From Acidobacteriota bacterium (GTDB lineage: Bacteria; Acidobacteriota; Thermoanaerobaculia; Thermoanaerobaculales; Sulfomarinibacteraceae), in NCBI GenBank assembly GCA_022340775.1, contig JAJDNH010000004.1:1-42702 (forward strand): 42,702 bases of DNA, in the 5' to 3' direction. Made by a program: the position numbers and the translations under genes. Of the stretch, positions 16,990 through 24,171 are shown piece by piece. The notes beneath the pieces are model-generated. The model worked only from the letters and a program-made list of their open reading frames with translations, did not search any database and was not told the origin of the DNA. Positions within the stretch are counted from its first letter, which is position 1. Every line of letters begins with the position of its first letter.

Positions 16990-18249
16990 CTACAGCCTGG
17001 CCATGAGCAGGCCCGGCTTCTCCACCAGCTTCACCAGATCGGTCATGAAACGCGCACCCTCTGCGCCGTCGATCCAGCGGTGATCGAACGAGACGCTGAG
17101 GTACATCATGCTGCGCACCACGATCTCGCCGTCGACAACGACGGGACGCTCCGTGATCTTGTGCAGGCCGATGATCGCGAGTTCAGGCTGGCGGATGATC
17201 GGGGTCGCGAACACCCCGCCCAGGGGACCGATGTTGGTGATCGTGCAGGTCCCGCCGCGCAGCTCCTCGAGGGCCAGTCGCCGCTCGCGCGCGCGCTGGG
17301 CGAGGTCGACGATCTCGGCCGCCAGCTGCACCATGTCCTTGCCGTCGGCGTTCCTCACTACCGGTACGATCAGCCCCTCTGGCGTGTCCACGGCAATGCC
17401 GATGTTGTAGAAGCTCTTGAGGAGGATCTCGCCCGCCGACTCGTCGATCTCGGCGTTGAACATCGGGTGGTCCTTCAGCACCGTCACCAGCGCCTTGACG
17501 AACAGCGGCAGCAGCGTGAACCGGATCCCGAAACGCTCCTCGATCTCGGGCTTCATGGCCCTGTACTGGGCCATCAGCTCGGTGACATCGGCCTCGTCGA
17601 CGTGGGTCACGTGGGCCGCCGTGTGCTTGGAGTCGCGCATCGACTCCGCGATCACCTTGCGCAAATGGCTGATCGAGACCCTTTCGACAGCACCGTCGGC
17701 AGTATGACCAGGGGTTCCGGACGAGATCCGTACGGCGGGCTGCGCCGGCCGCGCAGGTGCCGCAGCGGGCGCCTGGGCGGCGCGCTCCACGTCATCGTCG
17801 GTGATGCGTCCCCCGGACCCCGTTCCCTCGATTCCGGCGAGGTCGACGCCGAGCCGGCGAGCGAGCGCACGCGTCCTGGGAGTCGCCAGTGGCCGCCGTG
17901 GCTGCGCCTGCTCCCCAACCGCCTGGACGGTTGGCTTCGGCGCATCGGCTGCCGGCTCGCTTGCTGTGGCCGGCGGTGCGGCCTTCGCCGGAGCCGGCGC
18001 CGCCTCTTCTCCCTCCTCACCGATGGTCACCAGTGGGTCGCCGACATGGATGTCTGCGCCGGCCTCCACATGCAACTGGAGAACCGTTCCCGCCTTCGGC
18101 GCCGGAAGCTCGACCACCGCCTTGTCGGTCTCGACCTTGACCAGAGGCTGATCCGCTCCGACCTTGTCGCCGCCCGCGACCAGCCACTCCACCACCCGGC
18201 CCTCGTGGATCCCTTCGCCGACATCGGGAAACTCGAACACGTACGCCAT
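16990..18249 (-). CDS. pdhC: Pyruvate dehydrogenase E2 (dihydrolipoamide acetyltransferase)
   Basis: This 419-aa E2 carries a single N-terminal lipoyl domain with the modified lysine in VKVETDKAVVELPAP (Lys43). An Ala/Pro-rich linker follows, then a peripheral-subunit-binding domain (ATPRTRALARRLGVDLAGIEGTGSGGRITDDDV). A second linker leads into the catalytic acyltransferase domain, which ends in SVSFDHRWIDGAEGARFM, the HxxxDG active-site motif. It is the last gene of pdhA-pdhB-pdhC on the minus strand, 33 bp after pdhB. The linked E1 genes resemble Bacillus-type pyruvate dehydrogenase; a branched-chain 2-oxoacid substrate cannot be ruled out from sequence. Lipoylation could be served by the ligase encoded just upstream of pdhA. 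Confidence 0.9.
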   Translation of the reverse strand: MAYVFEFPDVGEGIHEGRVVEWLVAGGDKVGADQPLVKVETDKAVVELPAPKAGTVLQLHVEAGADIHVGDPLVTIGEEGEEAAPAPAKAAPPATASEPAADAPKPTVQAVGEQAQPRRPLATPRTRALARRLGVDLAGIEGTGSGGRITDDDVERAAQAPAAAPARPAQPAVRISSGTPGHTADGAVERVSISHLRKVIAESMRDSKHTAAHVTHVDEADVTELMAQYRAMKPEIEERFGIRFTLLPLFVKALVTVLKDHPMFNAEIDESAGEILLKSFYNIGIAVDTPEGLIVPVVRNADGKDMVQLAAEIVDLAQRARERRLALEELRGGTCTITNIGPLGGVFATPIIRQPELAIIGLHKITERPVVVDGEIVVRSMMYLSVSFDHRWIDGAEGARFMTDLVKLVEKPGLLMARL

Positions 18250-18282
18250 CTCTCGTCCCTTCTCGAAGAACCGCTGCTTGGC

Positions 18283-19329
18283 TCAGAAGTCCAGGATAGC
18301 GCGAACCGCCTTGACCACGCGCTCCCGCGTTGGCAGGTAGTGCTTCTCGAGTCTTGCGTAGGGGAAGACGGTGTCAAAACCGGTCACCCGCTGCACCGGC
18401 GCCTCGAGGTGGAGCAATGCGTGCTCGTTGATGAGCGCAACGATCTCGGCCCCGAAACCGGCGGTTCGCGGCGCCTCGTGGACGATGACGGCGCGCCCCG
18501 TCTTGACCACCGACGCGAGCAGGGCATCGCGGTCGAGCGGGTTGAGCGTACGCAGGTCGACGACCTCGGCCGAGATGCCGTCACCCGCCAGCTCCTGGGC
18601 GGCGTCCAGGCACACTCGGACCATCGCTCCCCAGGAGATCAGGCTCACGTCCTCGCCAGCACGAGGAACCGCCGCCCGGCCCAAGGGCACCGTGTAGTCG
18701 TCGGTGGGCACGGCCTCTCGAAAGGCGCGGTAGATCCTCTTCGGTTCGAGGAACACCACCGGGTCTTCGTCACGGATCGCCGACGCCAGCAAGCCCTTGG
18801 TGTCATGCGGGTTGGACGGGATGACGACCTTGATTCCGGGGGTGTGTACGAACAGCGCCTCGTATGACTCGGAGTGGCTCTCCGGCGCGTGGATGCCACC
18901 GCCGAACGGCATACGGATCACCATCGGCACGTGAAAGCGGCCGCGTGTGCGCACACGCATGCGGGCAGCGTGGGCGAAGATCTGGTTGAGAGCGGGGTAG
19001 ACGAAGCCCATGAACTGAATCTCGGCGATCGGCCGCAGGCCGCTCATGGCCATGCCGATCGCAGTGGCCACGATGCCGTCCTCGGCCAAGGGAGTGTCGA
19101 TCACCCGCTGCGGACCGAAGCGCTCGATGAGCCCGTCGGTGGCGCGGAAGACACCGCCGTCGACGCCAACGTCCTCGCCCATCACGATCACGCGCTCGTC
19201 GCGCGCCATCTCGGCCGCCAGGCCGTCCCGCACCGCCTGGGCGATGGTCAGCTTCGCGGTGCTGGTCGTGGGAACCGCCCGCAGCCCGCCTTCGCCGTCC
19301 TCGCTGGGGTTGGCCCGCTGCGCCGTCAT
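18283..19329 (-). CDS. pdhB: Pyruvate dehydrogenase E1 beta subunit
   Basis: This is the 348-aa E1beta subunit, which together with E1alpha decarboxylates pyruvate and acetylates E2. The ORF track extends to 19509, but the ATG at 19329 (MTAQRANPSEDG) overlaps the pdhA stop by 4 nt, and E1beta homology starts shortly after it with KLTIAQAVRDGLAAEMARDERVIVMGEDVGVDGGVFRAT. Other family blocks are RVIDTPLAEDGIVATAIGMAM, VIRMPFGGGIHAPESHSES and PNPHD-like IPSNPHDTKGLLASAI. The C-terminal part has VDLRTLNPLDRDALLASVVKTGRAVIVHEAP, typical of the transketolase C-terminal domain. Length and motifs are normal. Tight coupling with pdhA should secure equal subunit synthesis. Confidence 0.92.
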   Translation of the reverse strand: MTAQRANPSEDGEGGLRAVPTTSTAKLTIAQAVRDGLAAEMARDERVIVMGEDVGVDGGVFRATDGLIERFGPQRVIDTPLAEDGIVATAIGMAMSGLRPIAEIQFMGFVYPALNQIFAHAARMRVRTRGRFHVPMVIRMPFGGGIHAPESHSESYEALFVHTPGIKVVIPSNPHDTKGLLASAIRDEDPVVFLEPKRIYRAFREAVPTDDYTVPLGRAAVPRAGEDVSLISWGAMVRVCLDAAQELAGDGISAEVVDLRTLNPLDRDALLASVVKTGRAVIVHEAPRTAGFGAEIVALINEHALLHLEAPVQRVTGFDTVFPYARLEKHYLPTRERVVKAVRAILDF

Positions 19330-20399
19330 GACGCCACCTCTTCGATCAGCGACCGCATCTGCTCCTCCAGGTTCGCTGGCATCTCCGCGTACATATAGCG
19401 GAAGATGTCGGCCGGGTCGGGCGGCGTCATCGCCTCGAGTGCCTCGATCTGTGAGGAGACCCACTTCGCCGCCTCCTCGGCCAACATCTCCTCCCGCGCG
19501 TCGTCCCACAGGCCCCGAGCCTGCAGGTAGCGGCCGAGCCGCAGGATCGGATCGCGCTCTTTCCAGGCTTCGACCTCTTCTTCGGTCCGGTAACGGCCGG
19601 CGTCATCGGCCGTGGTGTGGTCGCCGAGACGGTAGGTGACCGCCTCGATCAGCGTCGGTCCATCGCCGGACCTCGCGCGTTCGAGCGCCTCCATCGTGGC
19701 TGCATAGACCGCAAAGACGTCGTTGCCGTCGACCTGGACTCCGGGAATCCCGTAGGCCAGCGCCTTCTGGGCAAGGGTCGCGGACGCCGTCTGGCCCGAG
19801 CGTGGAACCGAGATCGCCCAGCCGTTGTTCTGGATCACGAACACCGTTCGAGCCTTGAAGACCCCCGCGAAGTTGAGGGCCTCGTGGAAGTCTCCTTCCG
19901 AGGTGGCGCCGTCGCCGCCGAAGGTCACCGCCACCGCCTGCTCGCCACGCAGGCCGAGCGACATTCCGAGCCCCGCCCCGTGGCCGAACTGGCTGCCGAC
20001 CGGGACCGCGATCGGGAAGCAGCGCACGCCGTCGGGAAACGCCGAGCCGCGCTCGTCGCCCGCCCAGTACGCGAGGACCAGGTGCCCCGGGACGCCACGC
20101 AGGATCATGATCCCGTGCTCCCGGAACGCCGGCACCAGCCAGTCGTCATCGCTCATGGCGAGCGCGACGCCGGCCTGTGCCGCTTCCTGGCCCTTCAGCG
20201 GCGGCCACGTTCCCATCCTCCCCTGACGCTGGAGCTTGACCGCCTTCTCGTCGAAGACCCGCATCCGCACCATGTTGCGGTACAGCTCGAGGACCTGGTC
20301 GTCGTTCAGGCCGGGCATCAACCCCTCGTCCACGACTCCGTCCGGCGCCAGGATCTCGAGGCGCTCGATCACCGACTCGAAGACTGTTGTTCGTGGCAT
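19326..20399 (-). CDS. pdhA: Pyruvate dehydrogenase E1 alpha subunit
   Basis: This is the 357-aa thiamine-diphosphate-binding subunit. The ThDP/Mg2+ motif GDGATSEGDFHEALNFAGVFKARTVFVIQNNGWAIS is complete. So are the phosphorylation-loop region YRLGDHTTADDAGRYR and the substrate-side block GSQFGHGAGLGMSLG. The ORF track begins at 20480; I place the start at the ATG at 20399 (MPRTTVFES) because GGGAGGGG lies just before it on the reverse strand and family similarity begins there. It heads the pdhA-pdhB-pdhC operon. The promoter must lie in the repeat-rich 475-bp region upstream, but I could not pick out a convincing one. The sequence resembles two-subunit PDH of Gram-positive type rather than the single-chain AceE. 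Confidence 0.92.
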   Translation of the reverse strand: MPRTTVFESVIERLEILAPDGVVDEGLMPGLNDDQVLELYRNMVRMRVFDEKAVKLQRQGRMGTWPPLKGQEAAQAGVALAMSDDDWLVPAFREHGIMILRGVPGHLVLAYWAGDERGSAFPDGVRCFPIAVPVGSQFGHGAGLGMSLGLRGEQAVAVTFGGDGATSEGDFHEALNFAGVFKARTVFVIQNNGWAISVPRSGQTASATLAQKALAYGIPGVQVDGNDVFAVYAATMEALERARSGDGPTLIEAVTYRLGDHTTADDAGRYRTEEEVEAWKERDPILRLGRYLQARGLWDDAREEMLAEEAAKWVSSQIEALEAMTPPDPADIFRYMYAEMPANLEEQMRSLIEEVAS

Positions 20400-20486
20400 G
20401 CGGGACCCCTCCCTGATCTGCAGCGCATCAATGAAAACAGGTACGGGCGATGGTCTATTTCGGATGTGGCCCCCACCCACCCAGGA

Positions 20487-20563
20487 GGGTGAGGAGTGAA
20501 GAGTAAGGAGTGAGGGGACCCCCTTCCCGCCCGGGGACCGGATAGAGGTTAGAGGTTAGAGGA
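20487..20563 (-). repeat. Two short heptamer arrays between GGGTGG blocks, upstream of pdhA
   Basis: On the plus strand, four 7-mers GGGTGAG, GAGTGAA, GAGTAAG and GAGTGAG run from 20487 to 20514. Three more, TAGAGGT, TAGAGGT and TAGAGGA, run from 20543 to 20563. Read on the pdhA strand these are ACTCYTY and ACCTCTA units. On that strand a G-rich block precedes the first array (GGGTGGATGGGGG) and another follows the second (GGGTGGGTGGGGG). The unit length and the RCNYCTH pattern match the array at 26883. The arrays lie about 90-165 nt before the pdhA ATG. Confidence 0.65.
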
Positions 20564-20629
20564 AAGACCCCCATCCACCCGCGGAACCCTCCCCAACGCG
20601 CCCCAGAGAATGGTGCGCTCGGCGGGGCG

Positions 20630-20849
20630 TGCCATGCTTCGAGGTTTCCTGGAGTGTGCCCTCAATGCAGGCGCGGCGGCAGGAAACCTCGAGCTTGGCA
20701 ACCCGCGGGGAGGGCGGTCGGCCGTGTGGCCTCAGCTTCGATGGAGGCGCCTCGTTGCCTGCCCGGAGCGGGCCTTGAGGGCAATGAACCGTTGGAGATC
20801 TTCGCCCGCTCCGAGGCAGGCGACGACGGGCGTCTGCAGAGCAGACGTC
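20630..20849. other. Structured intergenic region: two long hairpins with complementary loops
   Basis: No ORF here is convincing; together with the arrays it fills the gap between the lipoyl ligase and pdhA. Hairpin 1 pairs TGCCATGCTTCGAGGTTTCCT (20630-20650) with AGGAAACCTCGAGCTTGGCA (20681-20700). Hairpin 2 pairs CGTTGCCTGCCCGGAGCGGGC (20753-20773) with GCCCGCTCCGAGGCAGGCGAC (from 20804). Loop 1 contains TGCCCTCAA (20657-20665) and loop 2 contains TTGAGGGCA (20775-20783), which are exact complements. A third perfect hairpin, CGTCTGC-AGA-GCAGACG, follows at 20831-20847 and could end the ligase transcript. A structured RNA, a regulatory leader or a palindromic repeat are all possible; the strand is unknown. 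Confidence 0.55.
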
Positions 20850-20874
20850 CGGGCGCCGGAGCTGCAGAGAACCG

Positions 20875-21660
20875 CTAGCGAATCGATTCGGGTACCGGTG
20901 CCCAGCGCAGCTCAGCGTAGCGGTCGAGGAGCGGTGCCGGAATCTCGGGAGAGTCCGCACGCTGTACTTCGAGCTCCAGCGCGGCTGCAAACCGGACGGC
21001 CAGCTCGCTCGCAAGCACCTCGGGCGGGACTGCGGCGGCCGGAGACAGTGCGGCCAGCACCCGCGACGTCGGAACTCTGAAGACCTCGGCATAGAGGGTG
21101 GCGTCGAGGCCGAGCAGGACGGCAGCATGGACCAGCACCGCCCGCCGGCGCCGGGCCTGGGCACAGCCGACCGCTTTCTTGCCGTTCACGGCCAACGTGT
21201 CCGCGAGCTGGTCCTCGAAGCAGATCGGCGAGCGGACGCGAGTCGCACGGCGCGGCCTCTCGAGGCGTTCGACCGCGGCTCCGACGGCCGCTAAAGTAGG
21301 CCCGAGAACGTCCAGAAAACGGCTGTACAGCCCGATCACGCCCGCTGCCCAGGGATGATCCGCAGGCAGAGCCAACGCCACCCCAAGGTCTCTGCTATGG
21401 ACCACACCGGTACCGCCCGTGATGCGGCGCAGCACCGGGATTCCCCTCGCCCGGCAGAGCTCGAGATCGACATCTTCGGCCGGCTGACCGTATCCGAGGA
21501 CGACCACCGGGCCCGGCCACGAGGTCATGAGCAACGACGGTCGGCCGCCAGCGGCGAGCGCGATCAGGACCTCTTCGAGGGCGAGGTCGGCCGACGGTCT
21601 CGCCCCGAGCCGCTCATACACGAGCAGATTCCCGGCGGACACGGCCTGGTTCTCAGCCAT
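20875..21660 (-). CDS. Lipoate-protein ligase / octanoyltransferase (LplA/LipM-like)
   Basis: This 261-aa protein belongs to the BPL_LplA_LipB fold. The substrate-binding block is ITGGTGVVHSRDLGVALALP, equivalent to RRxGGGxVxHxxGxL. The catalytic lysine lies in LAVNGKKAVGCAQARRRRAVLVHAAVLL. The stretch SPICFEDQLADTL places a Cys-Phe where LipM-type octanoyltransferases carry their reactive cysteine, so octanoyl transfer is as possible as lipoate ligation. The ORF track extends upstream to 21828; I prefer the ATG at 21660 (MAENQAVSAG). It overlaps the upstream glycosyltransferase stop by 8 nt, so translation is probably coupled. The genes downstream on this strand encode E1alpha, E1beta and lipoyl-bearing E2, so PDH E2 is the likely client. 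Confidence 0.82.
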   Translation of the reverse strand: MAENQAVSAGNLLVYERLGARPSADLALEEVLIALAAGGRPSLLMTSWPGPVVVLGYGQPAEDVDLELCRARGIPVLRRITGGTGVVHSRDLGVALALPADHPWAAGVIGLYSRFLDVLGPTLAAVGAAVERLERPRRATRVRSPICFEDQLADTLAVNGKKAVGCAQARRRRAVLVHAAVLLGLDATLYAEVFRVPTSRVLAALSPAAAVPPEVLASELAVRFAAALELEVQRADSPEIPAPLLDRYAELRWAPVPESIR

Positions 21661-22924
21661 CAGCTCGCCGGATGATGTCCTCCAGGGCCCGTTCCTGAAG
21701 AGGCCACCCGGCCGGCAGCAGCTCACGGAAACCGTCCGACGAGAACCACTCCGCATCACCGGTGTACGCGGGGACAATGAGGCGGGGAAAGCGCGCCAGA
21801 ATCTCGCGGTCCGGAATGCGCCGCACATCTTCCAGCTCGCGCCGACGCACGGTGGTTCGGTCGAGGCCCTGGAGAAAACCTTCCGCCGCCTGCAGCTGCA
21901 TCAACAGCAGGCCGTCGTCCAGGCATGGCTCACCCTCTCGCGGACTCCGGGTCACCCGCGAGATCAGGTGCCGAAGAGCCCCGCCGACGCCCCGCCGGTT
22001 GACCTCCCTCCGGCGCTCTCCGTGCCCAGGCTTCCCACCGACGTCGCCGCGGAAGGGCTCCCCAAGGACCCCCGCCATCGCAGGATCTGCGGCCGCGAAC
22101 GCCGCCAGGCGATGGAGGAAGGTTACCAGCACGGCGGCGCCGAGAGCCGCCCGATGCTCGTCGTCCGCGCAGGCGAAGAACACGCGCAGCGCGTTGCGTT
22201 CGAAGAGCACGCCCCGCCGGTAGTTGCCGAAGGCATTCGAGGTCGTCATGCCGCGGTGCCGGGCAATGGCGGAGGGGGCGGCGATCACCGGACGGCCCGC
22301 CGCCCACAGCCGCCAACCGAGCTCCACGTCCTCGAAGTAGGCGAACAGATTCGGATCGAAGCCACCGACCAGATCCCAGTCGGCACGCCGCACGGCCAGG
22401 TTCCCGCCGCAGGCGAACGGCAGCGGCTCACCGACTTCGGGAACGGCAACGTCCTCGATGTGTCGCCCCTGGCCGAGCTGGAAGGCGTGCGCGTCGAAGG
22501 TCACCACGCCGCGAACGAAGTCGTTCCGACTGCCGTCCCAGCTCACGAGCCGGCCCGCGGACGCGGCCGCTTCGGGGCGGCTCGCCAGCGCGTCGAGATG
22601 GGCGTCGAGCCACTCCGGCGCGGCCGCGGCATCGTCGTTGAGCAGGAGCAGCACCTCGCCGCTCGCTACTTCCACACCTCGGCAGACACCGCCGGCAAAG
22701 CCCAGGTTGGTTTCCTCTCGCACCACATGCACCCACGGGAACCGCCGCCGCGCCTCCTCGCCAAGAGCCTCGGACGAGCCGTTGTCGACCACGATGACCT
22801 CGGTGTCAGCCCGCCGCTCGAGGCCGGCGAGCGAGGCCACGCTGTCGTCGAGACGCTCTCGGCCGGCGTGCACGACGATGATCACCGACGCCTTCACGGC
22901 CGCCGCCACGCCCGACGCGCCCAC
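21653..22924 (-). CDS. GT2-family glycosyltransferase with extra C-terminal domain
   Basis: This 423-aa protein has an N-terminal GT-A domain of family 2: KASVIIVVHAGRERLDDSVASL, VIVVDNGSSEALGEEARRRFP and LLLLNDDAAAAPEWLDAHLDAL (the DxD-like metal site). The acceptor-side ED motif is in FAYFEDVELGWRLWAAG, followed by a conserved HRGMTTS. This is the pattern of rhamnosyl/GlcNAc-type transferases that build surface glycans. Residues from about 285 onward lack GT motifs and are partly hydrophobic and helical; I do not recognise that part. The GTG start overlaps the preceding GT4 gene by 31 nt; a slightly later start is possible. The stop overlaps the lipoyl ligase. Acceptor and sugar are unknown. 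Confidence 0.85.
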   Translation of the reverse strand: MGASGVAAAVKASVIIVVHAGRERLDDSVASLAGLERRADTEVIVVDNGSSEALGEEARRRFPWVHVVREETNLGFAGGVCRGVEVASGEVLLLLNDDAAAAPEWLDAHLDALASRPEAAASAGRLVSWDGSRNDFVRGVVTFDAHAFQLGQGRHIEDVAVPEVGEPLPFACGGNLAVRRADWDLVGGFDPNLFAYFEDVELGWRLWAAGRPVIAAPSAIARHRGMTTSNAFGNYRRGVLFERNALRVFFACADDEHRAALGAAVLVTFLHRLAAFAAADPAMAGVLGEPFRGDVGGKPGHGERRREVNRRGVGGALRHLISRVTRSPREGEPCLDDGLLLMQLQAAEGFLQGLDRTTVRRRELEDVRRIPDREILARFPRLIVPAYTGDAEWFSSDGFRELLPAGWPLQERALEDIIRRADG

Positions 22925-24171
22925 CGCCGCAGCCGCACCGACAACGGCTCGACGATCGCGGGCGGCCCGAGCTCGACGCCGCTTGCCCCCCGATGCCGGT
23001 CACGCCACGGCTGCGCTGCGAACTCCAGCAACGGGCGCGCCACCCGTTCCCAGGTCCGGTCCGCCGCCCACCGTCGACCGGCCTCGCCCGCCTGCGCCCG
23101 GCGCCCGCCATCCCCGAGAACCGCGTTGATAGCGGTGGCCAGCGCCGCCGGGTCGTGAGGAGGTACCACCTCGCCGGCGCCGGTCTCCCTCACCACGCGC
23201 GACATCGTGCCACCCTCGCTCACTACCAGCGGCAGACCCAGCCAGAGCAGGTCGACGAGCCTCGTGCGCAGGCTGAGCATTGTCTCGAGGCCGGGTCGGT
23301 GGGTGACCACGGCGAGGTCGCACACCTGCGGCAGCGAGAAACGGTCCGCTGGCGAGCGCCACGATGTGAATACCACGTGGCTTCCCAGCCAACCCCGTCG
23401 CGTCGCCTCGGCCCGCGTTCGCGCCGCGACTGACTGCGGCGTGAGCTCCGGGTGCGGGTGGTCCACGAACACCACGCACGCCGCCGGATGACGCTCGAGC
23501 ACCGCCGGCAGAGCTTCGAGCACGACCAGCGGATCGTACCAGTCGTAGATGCCTCCGAAGTACAGCAGCTCGGCTGAGCCAGCGCGATCAGGAAGCACTG
23601 CCGCCCGCGCTGGAATCGGCGGTGGCTCGCCGCTCGGCACCCCGAACGGTACCTCGACAATCAGGCGCTCGAGGCCGGGGTCGCCGGCGACGACCGGCGG
23701 GCTGACCCGGCCGAGCGCGGTCAGCCACCCGAGGTAGTAGCCCCGCTGCTCCGCTGAAGAGCACAGGAACAGATCGCCGCACGCCATCTGTAGCCGCCAG
23801 GTGGCATGGTCTGTCGCGAAGGGCTCGAGCCCGAGCTCGGGGTAGTAGTGCAGGTTGTCGATCAGGAACGGATCGTACAGGTCGACCACGACCGGCAGGT
23901 CGTCGCGCTGCTCCAGGTAGTGGTTGCCGAGGTGGCCGTGCAGTAGCACGAGATCGTGACCATCCGCCTGACGACCGAGGCGCTCGGGCTCCGCCCTGAT
24001 GACGCTCACGCCGTCGGAAACGCCGACCGCCTCCTGAGGATCGTTGGGAACCGCCAGCGTGACCGGATGGCCGGCTCCGGCGAGCACTCCGGCGAGGCTG
24101 GTCATCCGGGTCCCGACGCCGGCCGTGACGTTGCGGACCGGTTCGGGACAGATGGCGAAGACTCGGCTCAC
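22894..24171 (-). CDS. GT4-like (GT-B fold) glycosyltransferase
   Basis: This 425-aa protein looks like a GT-B glycosyltransferase. The N-terminal Rossmann part shows GVGTRMTSLAGVLAGAGHPVTLAVPND and HDLVLLHGHLGNHYLEQ. The C-terminal nucleotide-sugar part shows AELLYFGGIYDWYDPLVVLEALPAVLERHPAACVVFVD, then LRTRLVDLLWLGLPLVVSEGGTMSRVVRETGAGEVVPPHDPAALATAIN, which matches the end of family-4 enzymes. The E-x7-E motif is not clear, so the enzyme may be atypical. It starts with GTG and overlaps the deacetylase-GT2 gene by 4 nt (GTGA). It is the middle gene of a three-gene glycan unit. A short basic, Arg/Trp-rich tail (VRLRRWARRAWRRP) may sit on the membrane. Confidence 0.83.
   Translation of the reverse strand: MSRVFAICPEPVRNVTAGVGTRMTSLAGVLAGAGHPVTLAVPNDPQEAVGVSDGVSVIRAEPERLGRQADGHDLVLLHGHLGNHYLEQRDDLPVVVDLYDPFLIDNLHYYPELGLEPFATDHATWRLQMACGDLFLCSSAEQRGYYLGWLTALGRVSPPVVAGDPGLERLIVEVPFGVPSGEPPPIPARAAVLPDRAGSAELLYFGGIYDWYDPLVVLEALPAVLERHPAACVVFVDHPHPELTPQSVAARTRAEATRRGWLGSHVVFTSWRSPADRFSLPQVCDLAVVTHRPGLETMLSLRTRLVDLLWLGLPLVVSEGGTMSRVVRETGAGEVVPPHDPAALATAINAVLGDGGRRAQAGEAGRRWAADRTWERVARPLLEFAAQPWRDRHRGASGVELGPPAIVEPLSVRLRRWARRAWRRP

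Noticed and set aside
17080-18867. 595-aa plus-strand ORF across pdhC and pdhB
   Set aside because: It runs antisense through two well-supported genes and shows no domain.
20630-20849. Integron attC site
   Set aside because: The RYYYAAC/GTTRRRY core sites are not at the stem ends, and no integrase or cassette is present.
20610-21080. 156-aa plus-strand ORF over the structured intergenic region
   Set aside because: It crosses the hairpin region and runs antisense into the lipoyl ligase; no ribosome site and no recognisable protein pattern.
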